Assembly: GCF_018156225.1 (NCBI RefSeq) | Contig: NZ_JAGTAR010000007.1 | Location: 1 to 64,000, forward strand | DNA: 64,000 bases | From: Carboxylicivirga sediminis | GTDB taxonomy: Bacteria; Bacteroidota; Bacteroidia; Bacteroidales; Marinilabiliaceae | Direction of reading: 5' to 3' | Shown: positions 35,465 through 45,080 of the stretch, in pieces | Layout of the letters: each line of letters begins with the position of its first letter | How positions within the stretch are numbered: position 1 is the first letter of the stretch | Notes under the pieces: model-generated | What the model saw: the letters and a program-made list of their open reading frames with translations, nothing else | What the model was told of the DNA's origin: nothing | Databases searched by the model: none | Position numbers and translations under genes: made by a program

Positions 35465-36856
35465 ATGAGCAATATAAAAGTAATAGGTTTAGGGCCAGGG
35501 AATCCAGAGTTGTTTTTAAAACCGGCCATTGATGCCATTAAAGAGGCAGATGTGGTGATAGGCTACAAATATTATTTCCAGTTTATTCAATGTTACCTGG
35601 CCGAAGGGACTGATTGCATTGATACTGGTATGCGTCAGGAGGTGGAACGTGCAAAAATCGCCTTTGAAAAAGCTGAAGCGGGTCAGAGAGTCGCTGTTAT
35701 CAGTTCGGGTGATGCCGGTATTTATGGCATGGCTTCGCTTATTTTGGAGATGGCCGATAAGCGCCAAACGACAATTCCTGTAGAAGTAGTGCCTGGTATT
35801 TCTGCGTTTCAGGCCGCTGCAGCCAAACTGGGAGCTCCCTTGAGTCACGATTTTGTGATTTTATCGCTTTCGGACTTATTAACGCCGTGGAAACTGATTG
35901 AAAAACGGATGAAAGCCGCTGCAATGGGCGATTTTGTCACAGTTTTGTATAATCCACGCAGTAAGAAACGCTATTGGCAGCTGTATCGCTTACAAGAGCT
36001 GTTTCTCGAAGAGCGTTCACCCTCTACTCCGGTAGCTGTGTTGCGACAGGTTGAACGTGAAGAGGAGCATATTACATTAACTACTTTGTGTGAGTTTGAT
36101 CCAGAGATTGTGGATATGTTTTCCATCGTTGTGATTGGAAATTCACAAAGCTATGTGTCCAATAACAAGTTTATCACGCCGCGCGGTTATTACTCCAAAT
36201 ATGAGCAGGAAGGCGCTCCGGGTCCGTTAATTATGCAGGAGAGCTTTCGAACCATTGCCGGGCAATTGGCCGATTTGGATATTTCTCACGAGGAGAAATG
36301 GGTGATGATGCACTGCATTCACACAACGGCTGATTTTGAGATTAAACAGCTCTTACGCGTTAAAAATGATGCGGTGGCACGTATGAATGAGTACCTGCTA
36401 AAGGGCGGAACCATTATTACCGATGTTACCATGGTGCAGAGTGGCATCCGCAAAAAAGCGTGTGAGCGTTATGGCATTACTGTTAAATGCTATCTGCACG
36501 ATGAGCGTACGACAGCTTTGGCGCAGGAAAAAAACATTACGCGCACCCAGGCAGGTATTCGCCTGGCGGTTGAGGAACATCCCGATGCTTTATATGTGTT
36601 TGGCAATGCGCCAACGGCATTGATTGAATTGACAGAGCTAATGCGCAGAAAAGACTTTCAGCCGGCTGGTATCATTGGTGCGCCTGTAGGTTTTGTTAAT
36701 GTGGAGGAATCCAAGCATCGCTTGATGACATTTAATAATCTGCCATACATTAGTATTGAAGGGCGCAAAGGCGGCTCTAATCTGGCAGCTACAATCGTTA
36801 ATGCGGTACTGAGTCGCGATGAAGCTGTTACACTTAAACCTGGTCGTGATGTGTAG
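35465..36856 (+). CDS. cbiHC: Fused cobalt-precorrin-3 C17-methyltransferase and precorrin-8X methylmutase (CbiH-CbiC)
   Basis: In the 463-residue protein, residues 1-240 are the CbiH/CobJ methylase (VIGLGPGNPELFLKPAIDAI, VISSGDAGIYGMASL, VPGISAFQAAAAKLGAPLSHD, YNPRSKKR). Residues 245-455 are CbiC/CobH (ESFRTIAGQLADLDIS, HCIHTTADFE, DVTMVQSGI, VFGNAPTALIEL, GFVNVEESK). The two steps ring-contract and move a methyl group in the corrin. The fusion saves a gene in a tightly packed operon; the next gene overlaps its stop by 8 bases. Confidence 0.95.
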   Translation: MSNIKVIGLGPGNPELFLKPAIDAIKEADVVIGYKYYFQFIQCYLAEGTDCIDTGMRQEVERAKIAFEKAEAGQRVAVISSGDAGIYGMASLILEMADKRQTTIPVEVVPGISAFQAAAAKLGAPLSHDFVILSLSDLLTPWKLIEKRMKAAAMGDFVTVLYNPRSKKRYWQLYRLQELFLEERSPSTPVAVLRQVEREEEHITLTTLCEFDPEIVDMFSIVVIGNSQSYVSNNKFITPRGYYSKYEQEGAPGPLIMQESFRTIAGQLADLDISHEEKWVMMHCIHTTADFEIKQLLRVKNDAVARMNEYLLKGGTIITDVTMVQSGIRKKACERYGITVKCYLHDERTTALAQEKNITRTQAGIRLAVEEHPDALYVFGNAPTALIELTELMRRKDFQPAGIIGAPVGFVNVEESKHRLMTFNNLPYISIEGRKGGSNLAATIVNAVLSRDEAVTLKPGRDV

Positions 36857-38042
36857 TTTTCGTGTAGTTGGCATCAGCGACGAAGCAAGGCCTGTCTTTA
36901 GTGATGAAGTGAATGGCATCATTGCATCTGCTCATTACTTCTCCGGTGCTGCACGTCATTATGATCTTGTGAAGCACTTATTGCCGGCTAATCATCAATG
37001 GATGGAAGTAGTGGTGCCATTGCAGCTTACGTTTGAGCAATATCGTGCGCTGAATGAAGAGATAGTGGTATTTGCTTCGGGCGATCCGCTCTTTTTCGGA
37101 ATTGCCAACACACTGAAACGCGATTTCCCGGATGCATCACTGAAGGTGTATCCTACATTTAACAGCCTGCAGATGCTGGCGCATCATTGTCATCTGCCCT
37201 ATGGCTTGATGAAGGTGGCAACATTAACCGGTCGACCATGGCCTAACCTCGATAAAGAATTGGTGCAAGGCTCTGATTTTATCGGTGTATTGACGGATAA
37301 AAATAAAACACCTGCTGCAATTGGTCAGAGAATGAAAGAGGCTGGTTTGCTCAATTACAAGGTGTATCTTGGTGAGCGTATGGGAGGTGAGCTGCAAGTG
37401 GTTCGTGAGTTGTCGGTTGATGAACTGGCATCTGTTGAAAGCATCATGCCCAATTGTTTAATTCTTGAAAAAACAGTTCATTTTGAGCGTACTTTTGGCA
37501 TTCCCGAAGAGGGTTTTCACCATCTTGAGGGAAGACCTAAGATGATAACCAAGCGCAGCATTCGTCTGATGACTTTATCCATGCTTAAATTGGATACGGC
37601 CAAAGTATTGTGGGATATCGGTTTTTGTACAGGTTCGGTTTCCATCGAAGCCAAACAGATGGCGCCGCAAATGGAGGTTTTTTCCATCGAGAAGCGTAAG
37701 GAATCGAGAGCCTTAATACAGAAGAATCAACAGAAATTCCGTATTCCGGGCATTAAATATTGCATCGATGATTTTTACACTTTCGATCTATCGAAATGGA
37801 AAGTACCCGACAGGATTTTTATTGGCGGACATGGCGGACGTTTGAAAGAAATGGTTGCCCGTCTGGAAACTTACTTACAACCGGGAGGCATCATGGTTTT
37901 TAATGCAGTGAGTGATGAAACTGCTACTGCGTTTAAGGAAGCCATCGAAGCTGTATCGATGACCATAAGCGATAAGATGCCTATACAGCAGGATGACCAT
38001 AATCCTGTTACCCTTTATCAGGCAATAAAAAATAATAGCTAG
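36849..38042 (+). CDS. cbiET: Precorrin-6Y C5,15-methyltransferase, decarboxylating (CbiE-CbiT)
   Basis: The protein is about 397 residues from the ATG at 36849, which overlaps the previous stop. The first half is the CbiE methylase (FRVVGISDEARPVF, FASGDPLFFGIANTL). The second half is CbiT, a Rossmann SAM methylase (DIGFCTGSVSIEAKQ, SIEKRKESRALIQKN, DRIFIGGHGGRLKEM). It adds methyls at C5 and C15 and removes the acetate carboxyl. An in-frame ATG at 36819 is less likely because it would add a 30-base overlap. Confidence 0.94.
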   Translation: MCSFRVVGISDEARPVFSDEVNGIIASAHYFSGAARHYDLVKHLLPANHQWMEVVVPLQLTFEQYRALNEEIVVFASGDPLFFGIANTLKRDFPDASLKVYPTFNSLQMLAHHCHLPYGLMKVATLTGRPWPNLDKELVQGSDFIGVLTDKNKTPAAIGQRMKEAGLLNYKVYLGERMGGELQVVRELSVDELASVESIMPNCLILEKTVHFERTFGIPEEGFHHLEGRPKMITKRSIRLMTLSMLKLDTAKVLWDIGFCTGSVSIEAKQMAPQMEVFSIEKRKESRALIQKNQQKFRIPGIKYCIDDFYTFDLSKWKVPDRIFIGGHGGRLKEMVARLETYLQPGGIMVFNAVSDETATAFKEAIEAVSMTISDKMPIQQDDHNPVTLYQAIKNNS

Positions 38043-38057
38043 CACAAGTTTTTTAAT

Positions 38058-39884
38058 ATGAACAAAACAGCAATCATTATAAATAATCGCCATGCCTTGC
38101 CTTTGGCCAATACGCTTCAACAAGAGCTTGATGCAGTCATTTATTCAACAAGTGGCTATGATGGTACGCAGGCGATTGAGTCCTTATCTGGTTTCATAGT
38201 AGCACATTTTAATCAGTTGGATAGCCTGATTTTCATAGGAGCATTAGGAATTACGGTTCGATCAATTGCACCAGTTTTGGGAAGCAAACAAACTGATCCT
38301 GCTGTACTTAATATTGATATACACGGACGGTTCATTCAGCCTGTGGTATCTGGTCATAAAGGCGGTGCCAATGAGCTGGCTAAACGAGTGGCACGTATTA
38401 CAGGCGGTCAGGCTATTGTGACTACAGCGAGTGATTCCCTTGACTTATGGCCTTTGGATATTATCGGTAATAACTTTGGCTGGGTTAATGAGTATCAGGG
38501 AATAAGCGAAAATGAGTTTATTGCTCGCTTTGTGAATGGGGCTCCAACGGCATTGGTACTTGAAACAAAAGATGCGGGAACGCTGCATCTCGAAAATACT
38601 TTGCCCGAACATGTAACCTTGTTTTATCATTTTAGTGAAGTAAGGCAAGCGCAGTTTGATTTGATTATTGCTGTATCGCCATTTATAAGCGAAACGGAAA
38701 TCCCCAGTTTGTTCTTCCGGCCAAAATGTTTGGTGCTGGGAGCTGGTTCGCAAAAGGGTTTGTGCTCTGAATATTTCAATAAGGCCGTGTGTGTTCTGCT
38801 AGAGGAAGAAGGATTAAGTTGTGCATCGGTAAAGAAGCTGCATACCATAGATATTAAAAAGGAAGAGCAGGCGTTTATTGATGTAGCACAGCTGAGAAAT
38901 ATTAGTCTGGTAACTCATTCGGCAAGCGATTTAAACCGTGTGGCTGATAAACTGGAGATATCAGAAGCGGCACTTAACGCAACCGGTGCAAGTAATGTGT
39001 CAGAAGCTGCTGCTTTATTGGGTTCTGGTAATCTTAATCTGTTGCTCGAAAAAACTAAAGGTTGCGATGAAGCAGGGAAGCATTTTACATTGGCGATTGC
39101 TATGGATTTGGCACAGGAACGACGCGGACAAGTGGTGATTGTGGGTGCTGGTCCTGGTGACCCTGAATTAGTTTCGGTGAAGGGAAAACGCTTGTTACAG
39201 GCTGCTGATCTGATTCTTTATGCGGGCAGTTTGGTGCCTGAGCAATTGACGCATTATGCCAAGGAAGGTTGTGTGGTGTGCAATTCGGCACAAATGGATT
39301 TAGAAGAGCAGTTCGACACCATGAAAGAGACCTACGATAAAGGAGGTTTGGTGGTACGTTTGCATACAGGTGATCCATGTATTTATGGGGCGATTCAGGA
39401 GCAAATGAATTTCTTCGATCAACACAATATGCCATACGAGATTGTACCGGGTATTTCATCGTTTCAGGCTGCCGCTGCCCGACTTCAATCGCAGTTTACG
39501 ATTCCGGAGCGTATTCAAACAATAATACTCACTCGTGGAGAAGGCCGTACGCCAATGCCGCCGCGCGAAAAGCTTTCGGAGCTGGCCAAGTTCCAAAGTA
39601 CGATCTGTCTGTTCTTGAGTGTTAGTCTGATTGACGAGATGCAGCGCCAGTTGCTGGAAGGTTATCCACCCGAGACACCTGTTGCGGTTTGTTATAAACT
39701 AACCTGGAAAGAAGAAAAGATATGGCGCGGTCAGTTGAAGGATTTGGCTAAGATTGTTAAGGAGAATAACCTAACGCTAACCGTTATGATTGTAGTTGGC
39801 GAAGCCATCGATAATCGCGATAACCGTTCCAAGTTGTACGATCGTAAATTCACCCATTTATTTCGTCAGGGCAAGGATGAATAA
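38058..39884 (+). CDS. cbiGF: Fused CbiG hydrolase and CbiF C11-methyltransferase
   Basis: In the 608-residue protein, residues 1-330 are CbiG (GALGITVRSIAPVL, SGHKGGANELAKRVARITGG, TGASNVSEAAAL), which opens the lactone ring of cobalt-precorrin-5A and is specific to the anaerobic route. Residues 350-600 are CbiF/CobM (IVGAGPGDPELVSVKGKRLL, LHTGDPCIYGAIQEQM, EIVPGISSFQAAAARL). The domain order is CbiG then CbiF. The cbiJ-cbiD gene overlaps its end by 8 bases. Confidence 0.95.
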   Translation: MNKTAIIINNRHALPLANTLQQELDAVIYSTSGYDGTQAIESLSGFIVAHFNQLDSLIFIGALGITVRSIAPVLGSKQTDPAVLNIDIHGRFIQPVVSGHKGGANELAKRVARITGGQAIVTTASDSLDLWPLDIIGNNFGWVNEYQGISENEFIARFVNGAPTALVLETKDAGTLHLENTLPEHVTLFYHFSEVRQAQFDLIIAVSPFISETEIPSLFFRPKCLVLGAGSQKGLCSEYFNKAVCVLLEEEGLSCASVKKLHTIDIKKEEQAFIDVAQLRNISLVTHSASDLNRVADKLEISEAALNATGASNVSEAAALLGSGNLNLLLEKTKGCDEAGKHFTLAIAMDLAQERRGQVVIVGAGPGDPELVSVKGKRLLQAADLILYAGSLVPEQLTHYAKEGCVVCNSAQMDLEEQFDTMKETYDKGGLVVRLHTGDPCIYGAIQEQMNFFDQHNMPYEIVPGISSFQAAAARLQSQFTIPERIQTIILTRGEGRTPMPPREKLSELAKFQSTICLFLSVSLIDEMQRQLLEGYPPETPVAVCYKLTWKEEKIWRGQLKDLAKIVKENNLTLTVMIVVGEAIDNRDNRSKLYDRKFTHLFRQGKDE

Positions 39885-41733
39885 TACGCCTTTCATATTA
39901 TTATTTGGTGGCACTACCGAAGGTAAGGCGGCGGCTAACTGGTTAAATGATATGGGTTTTACCTATTATTATTCGACTAAAACAGCAACCTCTTTCGAAG
40001 TGTATGATGGTTGCATTAAGCTGGAGCAGGCCTTGCTGGTGGATAAGATGACTGATTTCTGTAAAGAAAAGGAGATCACTCTGATCGTTGATGCAGCGCA
40101 TCCGTATGCCAGGGACTTGCATTGGAATATACATGCTTGCTGTGCGAAGCTGGATTTGGCACACATCCGTATTGAGCGCTCATTTACCGACAAAAAGCAA
40201 GCTGATAATGTGCATTATCATGAGTCGTTGGATGCAATGATTCAGGCTTGTAAAGCGACGGGCTACAATAGGATTTTGTCACTGATGGGTGTTAAAAGTG
40301 TAGCGAAGCTGCACGGTAGTCTGGATGATGCTCAGGTGTGGTATCGCATATTGGATCGTCCCTTGTCGTGGGATAAGGCTTTGGCTTGTGGAGTGAGCCA
40401 GGATAAAATCATGGGTTCATTGGCATTTGATAACTTCACAGATGCTGAAGACCTGATTGAGCAGCAAAAGATACAAGTGTTACTTACAAAAGATAGTGGA
40501 CATAATGGTTTGTTTGAACAGAAAGTGGCTTTAGCGCAAAAGTATCAGTTGCCACTGCTTGTGCTCGAACAACCTACATTGCCTGAATTCACCAAAGTGT
40601 TTAAATGCCGGGCCGAGTTACGTCAGTACATGGAGGCGAACTATAGCCTGACAAAGCCAGACTTAGCACATGGATATACAAGCGGTACTTGTGCGACCAT
40701 TTGTGCCAAAGCTGCTGCAACATTGCTGCTCACAGGTGAGTGTAACAATAAAATTGCTATTCGTTTGCCCGATGGTGAGCAGGTAAGTATGCCACTACAT
40801 ACCAAGGCCAAGGAATCATATTCTGCTTATGCCACAGTTATAAAAAACAGCGGCGATGACCCGGATTTAATGGATGGTTTGGTCATCGGCTGTCGTGTTT
40901 ATCTGAATCAATCGGCGGGTATTCGATTCGTTAAGGGCGAAGGTGTTGGTATTGTTAAGCTGCCCGGTTTGGGCCTGCCGCTTAATGAGCCAGCTGTAAA
41001 TAAGGTGCCACGCGCGATGATAAAGTCTGAGCTGGAACGCTTGCTTGATGAACATGGTTTGCCAAATGCTGGATTTGACGTAGAGGTGTTTATTCCGCAG
41101 GGCCAACAATTGGCTCTTAAAACCTTTAATCCACGGCTGGGTATCGAAGGCGGTTTATCCATTATTGGCAGTACGGGGCGTATCAAGCCATTCTCGTCTG
41201 AAGTCTATGTGGCAACCATTCACCGGCAGCTTGATGTGGTTGAGCAAAACAATGCAGATCAGGTCGTATTTAACTCTGGTGGCCGAAGCGAGCGTTACCT
41301 GAAAGAGCATTTTAAGCATCTACCTCCTTATTGTTTTGTGCAATATGGCAATTACATTGGAGAGGCTTTGAACGCGGCATCACAGCGGAATATTAAAGTG
41401 GCGCATTTGGGTATCATGATTGGCAAAGCCGTTAAATTGGCAGCCGGGCATTTAGATACGCATAGTCGGAATGTGGTGATGGATAAAGATTTTTTGGCTG
41501 ATTTAGCCACAGAAGCCGGGTACTCTGAAGAGCAAATAGAGCAGGTGAGGGGCATCACCCTTGCCCGTGAACTGGAGCAAATATTCCCGTTCAAATTGGA
41601 GGAACCCTTTTTTAGCTTATTGAGCCAACGCTGTGAATCAGCTGCCAGTAATGTTGTTGAGGGCTATCAATTGCGCCTGATTCTGATTAATAATGAAGGA
41701 GAGATGTTACTTAATGATGAACAAGAGAAATAG
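39877..41733 (+). CDS. cbiJD: Fused CbiJ precorrin-6A reductase and CbiD C1-methyltransferase
   Basis: The protein is about 618 residues from the ATG at 39877 (MNNTPFILLFGGTTEGKAAA). The first 245 residues are CbiJ (VDAAHPYARDLHWNIHACC, SLMGVKSVAKLH), an NADPH-dependent reductase. The rest is CbiD (HGYTSGTCATICAKAAA, IKNSGDDPDLMDG, NPRLGIEGGLSIIGSTG, HLGIMIGKAVKLAAGHLDTH), the C1 methylase of the anaerobic route. A longer start at 39796 would overlap the previous gene by 89 bases and is unlikely. Confidence 0.94.
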   Translation: MNNTPFILLFGGTTEGKAAANWLNDMGFTYYYSTKTATSFEVYDGCIKLEQALLVDKMTDFCKEKEITLIVDAAHPYARDLHWNIHACCAKLDLAHIRIERSFTDKKQADNVHYHESLDAMIQACKATGYNRILSLMGVKSVAKLHGSLDDAQVWYRILDRPLSWDKALACGVSQDKIMGSLAFDNFTDAEDLIEQQKIQVLLTKDSGHNGLFEQKVALAQKYQLPLLVLEQPTLPEFTKVFKCRAELRQYMEANYSLTKPDLAHGYTSGTCATICAKAAATLLLTGECNNKIAIRLPDGEQVSMPLHTKAKESYSAYATVIKNSGDDPDLMDGLVIGCRVYLNQSAGIRFVKGEGVGIVKLPGLGLPLNEPAVNKVPRAMIKSELERLLDEHGLPNAGFDVEVFIPQGQQLALKTFNPRLGIEGGLSIIGSTGRIKPFSSEVYVATIHRQLDVVEQNNADQVVFNSGGRSERYLKEHFKHLPPYCFVQYGNYIGEALNAASQRNIKVAHLGIMIGKAVKLAAGHLDTHSRNVVMDKDFLADLATEAGYSEEQIEQVRGITLARELEQIFPFKLEEPFFSLLSQRCESAASNVVEGYQLRLILINNEGEMLLNDEQEK

Positions 41734-42508
41734 ACAATTAATGATAACTAAAGCTAATTGGTTAGTATTGCTGATGGTTTTGATGCCATTGCAAGCCTTT
41801 GGCATGCATATTATGGAAGGTTATTTACCTGCTCAGTGGTCACTTGCCTGGAGTGTGGTGTTTATACCTTTTTTGTTATTGGGCATCAAAAGCGTCAGGC
41901 AACAACTGGCGCAGTCACCGGAGCGAAGAATGATACTGGCGATGGTGGTGGCTTTCGCATTTGTGTTGTCTTCGCTTAAACTGCCATCAGTAACCGGAAG
42001 TAGCTCACACGCTACGGGAATGGGTTTTGGTGCCGCTCTGGTTGGACCTATGGCTATGTCGGTAGTCGGATGCATCGTATTGCTCTTCCAGGTGTTTTTA
42101 CTGGCACATGGTGGCATTACTACACTTGGCGCTAATGCTTTTGCCATGGCTTGTGTGGGACCAATCATTACCGTCCTGGTTTTTAAAATTCTAAAAAAGA
42201 GCAGGTGCTCGTTGAGAGTGGCTTTGTTTTTCGCCACGGTCATCGGAAACCTGGCCACCTACATGGTAACATCCGTACAGTTGGCTTTGGCTCATCCCGA
42301 TGCATCCAGCGGTGTATGGGGAGCGTTTCTGAAGTTTATTGGCATCTTTGGCTTAACGCAGGTGCCTGTGGCTATTGTGGAAGGGCTTTTAACAGTCATG
42401 GTAATCAATATATTGGTGCAGAACGACTTTATTAAAGCATCATCCATTTTTTCGATGAATAGTGTTAAATCATTTAAAAAGAAGGGACTGGCTCATGAAA
42501 AACGCTAA
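41714..42508 (+). CDS. cbiM: Cobalt ECF transporter substrate-binding membrane protein CbiM
   Basis: The product, about 264 residues from the ATG at 41714, has a signal-like first helix that ends in GMHIMEGYLPAQWSL; the GMHIMEG block is the Co2+-binding N-terminus exposed after processing. Six or seven membrane helices follow, with SVTGSSSHATGMGFGA and ALVGPMAMSVVG. It selects cobalt for CbiN, CbiQ and CbiO, which are encoded next. Another start (41741) would begin 8 bases after the previous stop. Confidence 0.93.
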   Translation: MMNKRNRQLMITKANWLVLLMVLMPLQAFGMHIMEGYLPAQWSLAWSVVFIPFLLLGIKSVRQQLAQSPERRMILAMVVAFAFVLSSLKLPSVTGSSSHATGMGFGAALVGPMAMSVVGCIVLLFQVFLLAHGGITTLGANAFAMACVGPIITVLVFKILKKSRCSLRVALFFATVIGNLATYMVTSVQLALAHPDASSGVWGAFLKFIGIFGLTQVPVAIVEGLLTVMVINILVQNDFIKASSIFSMNSVKSFKKKGLAHEKR

Positions 42509-42794
42509 CAGCCTGAAAAGACAAAATTACTTGCTGCTGATAGGCATATTGCTTATTCCAACACTGGCTTTATGGATGGGAGGTAATTCTGAGTTTGGTG
42601 GTGCTGACACCATGGCGTCTGAACTTATTGATAAATCTGAAGGTTATACGCCCTGGTTTGAATCTGTCTGGGCGCCACCAGGAGGTGAAACGGAGAGCTT
42701 GCTTTTTGCACTACAGGCAGCATTGGGAGCTGGCATATTGTGTTATTTCATTGGGTATATAAGAGGTAAGAAAGCAACGGCCAATGACAAATAG
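42495..42794 (+). CDS. cbiN: Cobalt transport accessory protein CbiN
   Basis: The 99-residue protein has two membrane helices (LLLIGILLIPTLALWMG and LQAALGAGILCYFIGYI) around an extracytoplasmic loop with FGGADTMASELI and YTPWFESVW, the CbiN pattern. CbiN is needed with CbiM for metal loading. The ATG at 42495 overlaps cbiM by 14 bases and its stop overlaps the cbiQ start. Confidence 0.9.
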   Translation: MKNANSLKRQNYLLLIGILLIPTLALWMGGNSEFGGADTMASELIDKSEGYTPWFESVWAPPGGETESLLFALQAALGAGILCYFIGYIRGKKATANDK

Positions 42795-43542
42795 AAGCGC
42801 CATTGCTTATGCCTGGTTAAAAGGAACTACCGAAAAAGTGTTGCTAGTGGTATCCTGGCTGGCGCTAGCTGTTGGCATACATCACTGGCTCACACAGATA
42901 CTTCTGTTATTGGCAGGTTTGCTGTTAATTCATTTGCGGAGAAGGAACCGGAGCAAAAAATGGCGATTTCTTTTATTTGGTGCTGCCTTCATCCTGGGCG
43001 GAACAATAGGTTTGATATCTGAAACGGGAGAAAGGGCACCTAAGGCATTTGTGCAGTTTGAGTTATTGGAGGTTTGGTGGAATATCACTTCTCAGAGCTT
43101 AATGCATGCCACTATGACTGCTTTGAAAGCTCTGAATGGTCTGTTTGCTATACAAATAGCCATCTGTTCCCTGTCGTTTGCTGAAGGTATAACCCTGGCC
43201 CGTCGTATCGGCATACCTGAGGTGTTTATAGAGCTGTTAATCTTGTCGTATCGCTATCTGTTTGGTGTAAAGAAATGCGCCACTGAAGTGTTGTTGGCAC
43301 AGCGTCAGCGTTTAGGGTATTCCGGAATCAGAAATGGCCTCCAGTCCTTTGCCGGCATGCTGTCGGCGGTGTTTATTAAAAGCTTGCGTTTGTCACTTCA
43401 GAACTACCAGGCCATGCAGGTGCGGGCTTATCACGGGCGAACCTATTGTCCGGAGCAATGGGAAAAGAGTTCGCACGCTGGAATTTGTCTGATTGTGGGA
43501 GTAGTAATGTGTTTTGTAGGGTTATCTTTTATTCAGTTTTGA
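42784..43542 (+). CDS. cbiQ: Cobalt ECF transporter membrane protein CbiQ
   Basis: The 252-residue membrane protein has several hydrophobic segments and the EcfT-type coupling helices near the end (AQRQRLGYSGIRN and AMQVRAYHGRTYC, with the typical A-R-G-like motifs). It couples ATP hydrolysis by CbiO to cobalt uptake by CbiM. It overlaps cbiN by 11 bases and ends one base before cbiO. Confidence 0.92.
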   Translation: MTNRSAIAYAWLKGTTEKVLLVVSWLALAVGIHHWLTQILLLLAGLLLIHLRRRNRSKKWRFLLFGAAFILGGTIGLISETGERAPKAFVQFELLEVWWNITSQSLMHATMTALKALNGLFAIQIAICSLSFAEGITLARRIGIPEVFIELLILSYRYLFGVKKCATEVLLAQRQRLGYSGIRNGLQSFAGMLSAVFIKSLRLSLQNYQAMQVRAYHGRTYCPEQWEKSSHAGICLIVGVVMCFVGLSFIQF

Positions 43543-43543
43543 T

Positions 43544-44299
43544 ATGTCTGTCATTCAACTTTGTAATATTGCATATACGTATCCATCAGGAATCACAGCT
43601 TTAAAGGCAATTTCGTTGTCCATCAAGCAAGGTGAGAAGGTGGTTTTAATGGGTAGTAACGGTTCCGGTAAATCAAGCTTATGCCTGTTGCTGGCTGGTG
43701 TTATCAAGCCGGATGAGGGCGATTATTTAATTAAGGGTCAACGCTTCCGCTATTGCCGAAAGCATCGTCAGCAGCTGTGTCGCAGCATTGGCTATGTGTT
43801 TCAGGATCCGGATGTGCAGGTGGTGGCAACACATGTTGATGAGGATGTGGCTTTTGGCTTACGAAATATAGGATTGAAAGAAGAGGAAGTGCAGCAGCGC
43901 ATCACCGAGTATTTGGAGTTAACCGGCATAAGTGAGCTGAGAAAGAAGGCTGTTCATACCTTAAGTTATGGACAAAAGAAACAGGTGGCGCTGGCTGGTG
44001 TGTTGGCCATGGAGCCGGAGATTGTGATGCTTGACGAGCCCTTTGCCTGGTTGGATTATCGTCAATCGCAACGTTTACTGGCTGTTTTAAGCCAGTTAAG
44101 CGAAAGTGGAAAAACAGTTATTGTAAGTACGCACGATTCACAGTTTGCTCATGAATGGGCCGACAGAGCTTTGATAATGCAAAATGGACAATTGAAAGCC
44201 GATGGTTCAGTCAGAGAAGTGTTTGCCAGGGAGCAGCTTTTGGAGGAATTGGATATTGCGCCGGTAAAGCAAAACATGTCGTGCCTTCACCACTCATAG
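43544..44299 (+). CDS. cbiO: Cobalt ECF transporter ATPase CbiO
   Basis: The 251-residue ABC ATPase has Walker A GSNGSGKSS (36-44), the Q-loop QDPDVQ, the signature LSYGQKKQVALAGVLAM and Walker B EIVMLDEPFAWLD. It powers the CbiMNQ cobalt importer. Its final residues (LHHS and stop) lie inside the left copy of a repeat that flanks the transposase at 44617, so the natural C-terminus may have been changed by that insertion. Confidence 0.94.
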   Translation: MSVIQLCNIAYTYPSGITALKAISLSIKQGEKVVLMGSNGSGKSSLCLLLAGVIKPDEGDYLIKGQRFRYCRKHRQQLCRSIGYVFQDPDVQVVATHVDEDVAFGLRNIGLKEEEVQQRITEYLELTGISELRKKAVHTLSYGQKKQVALAGVLAMEPEIVMLDEPFAWLDYRQSQRLLAVLSQLSESGKTVIVSTHDSQFAHEWADRALIMQNGQLKADGSVREVFAREQLLEELDIAPVKQNMSCLHHS

Positions 44300-44569
44300 A
44301 GTTATGGCTGGTTAGTACAGGTCTGTCGACCTGTCTTGATACGCTATTGCCTTTCAGGCAATTTGATAATATTAAGATGTTGCCCTGAAAGGGCTTAAGG
44401 TATCAATATTACCTTAGGCCGTCTTGAATCTCTTTTGTTAGCTGTTTGCCTTTTGGCAAGATATTACCGTTAATTAATCAGCTCTGTAAGAGCGGAATGT
44501 ATCAGAATAGGCCAAAGGCCTGTTTGACTTTGCATAATGTGAATTGGAGGGCTGAAGGCCCGATGTGTC
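44291..44569. repeat. Left hairpin-chain repeat
   Basis: It starts CACTCATAGAGTTATGGCTG, like the right copy, and ends GGGCTGAAGGCCC. It holds a chain of small GC-rich hairpins: ACAGGTC/GACCTGT, TTGCC/GGCAA, GCCC/GGGC, TAAGGTA/TACCTTA, GCTC/GAGC, AGGCC/GGCCT and GGGC/GCCC. About 90 bases in the middle are absent from the right copy. No gene is seen in 44300-44616. Confidence 0.8.
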
Positions 44570-44616
44570 ATTTGAGAAATATTTATGTAAATTGGATCCA
44601 ACCAAACCAATTTATT

Positions 44617-45063
44617 ATGTCACAATCATTATCCAAGGTGTATGTTCACATCGTTTTTTCAACAAAACAGCGTCAAGAATTGATAAATGAAGGAGTAAGA
44701 AAAGAACTTCAGGCCTATATGGTTGCTACATTTTCTCAATTAAGCTCTTATGTTGAGGCGATATATGCCAATCCTGAACATGTCCATGTTTTAGCTACAC
44801 TACCTCGAATACTCAGCATTGCCTCTTTGGTGTCAAAGGTTAAATCATCATCCTCTAAATGGATGAAGGGCAAGGGCATTCAGGATTTCTTTTGGCAGGA
44901 TGGCTATGCTATTTTCTCAGTAAGTGCTTCTAAGGTTGAAACGGTAAAACAGTATATCCTCAAGCAGAAGCAACATCATCAGAGGACCTATTTTAAAGAT
45001 GAGTTGCGCGAGTTTCTCAAAAGATATAATGTTGAGTTTGATGAGCGATATGTGTGGGATTAA
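44617..45063 (+). CDS. REP-associated tyrosine transposase (IS200-like, RAYT)
   Basis: The protein is 148 residues from the ATG at 44617 (MSQSLSKVYVHIVFSTK). It has the HUH-type signature as NPEHVHVLATLP and the catalytic Tyr in the VETVKQYILKQKQHH helix, plus FFWQDGYAIFSVS, typical of the Y1 transposase family. An open frame reaches back to 44446 but runs through the repeat, so the later start is preferred. RAYTs act on hairpin ends like those on both sides. The full catalytic set is present, so it may be active. Confidence 0.88.
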   Translation: MSQSLSKVYVHIVFSTKQRQELINEGVRKELQAYMVATFSQLSSYVEAIYANPEHVHVLATLPRILSIASLVSKVKSSSSKWMKGKGIQDFFWQDGYAIFSVSASKVETVKQYILKQKQHHQRTYFKDELREFLKRYNVEFDERYVWD

Positions 45064-45080
45064 ATATATCGTGACTTCAG

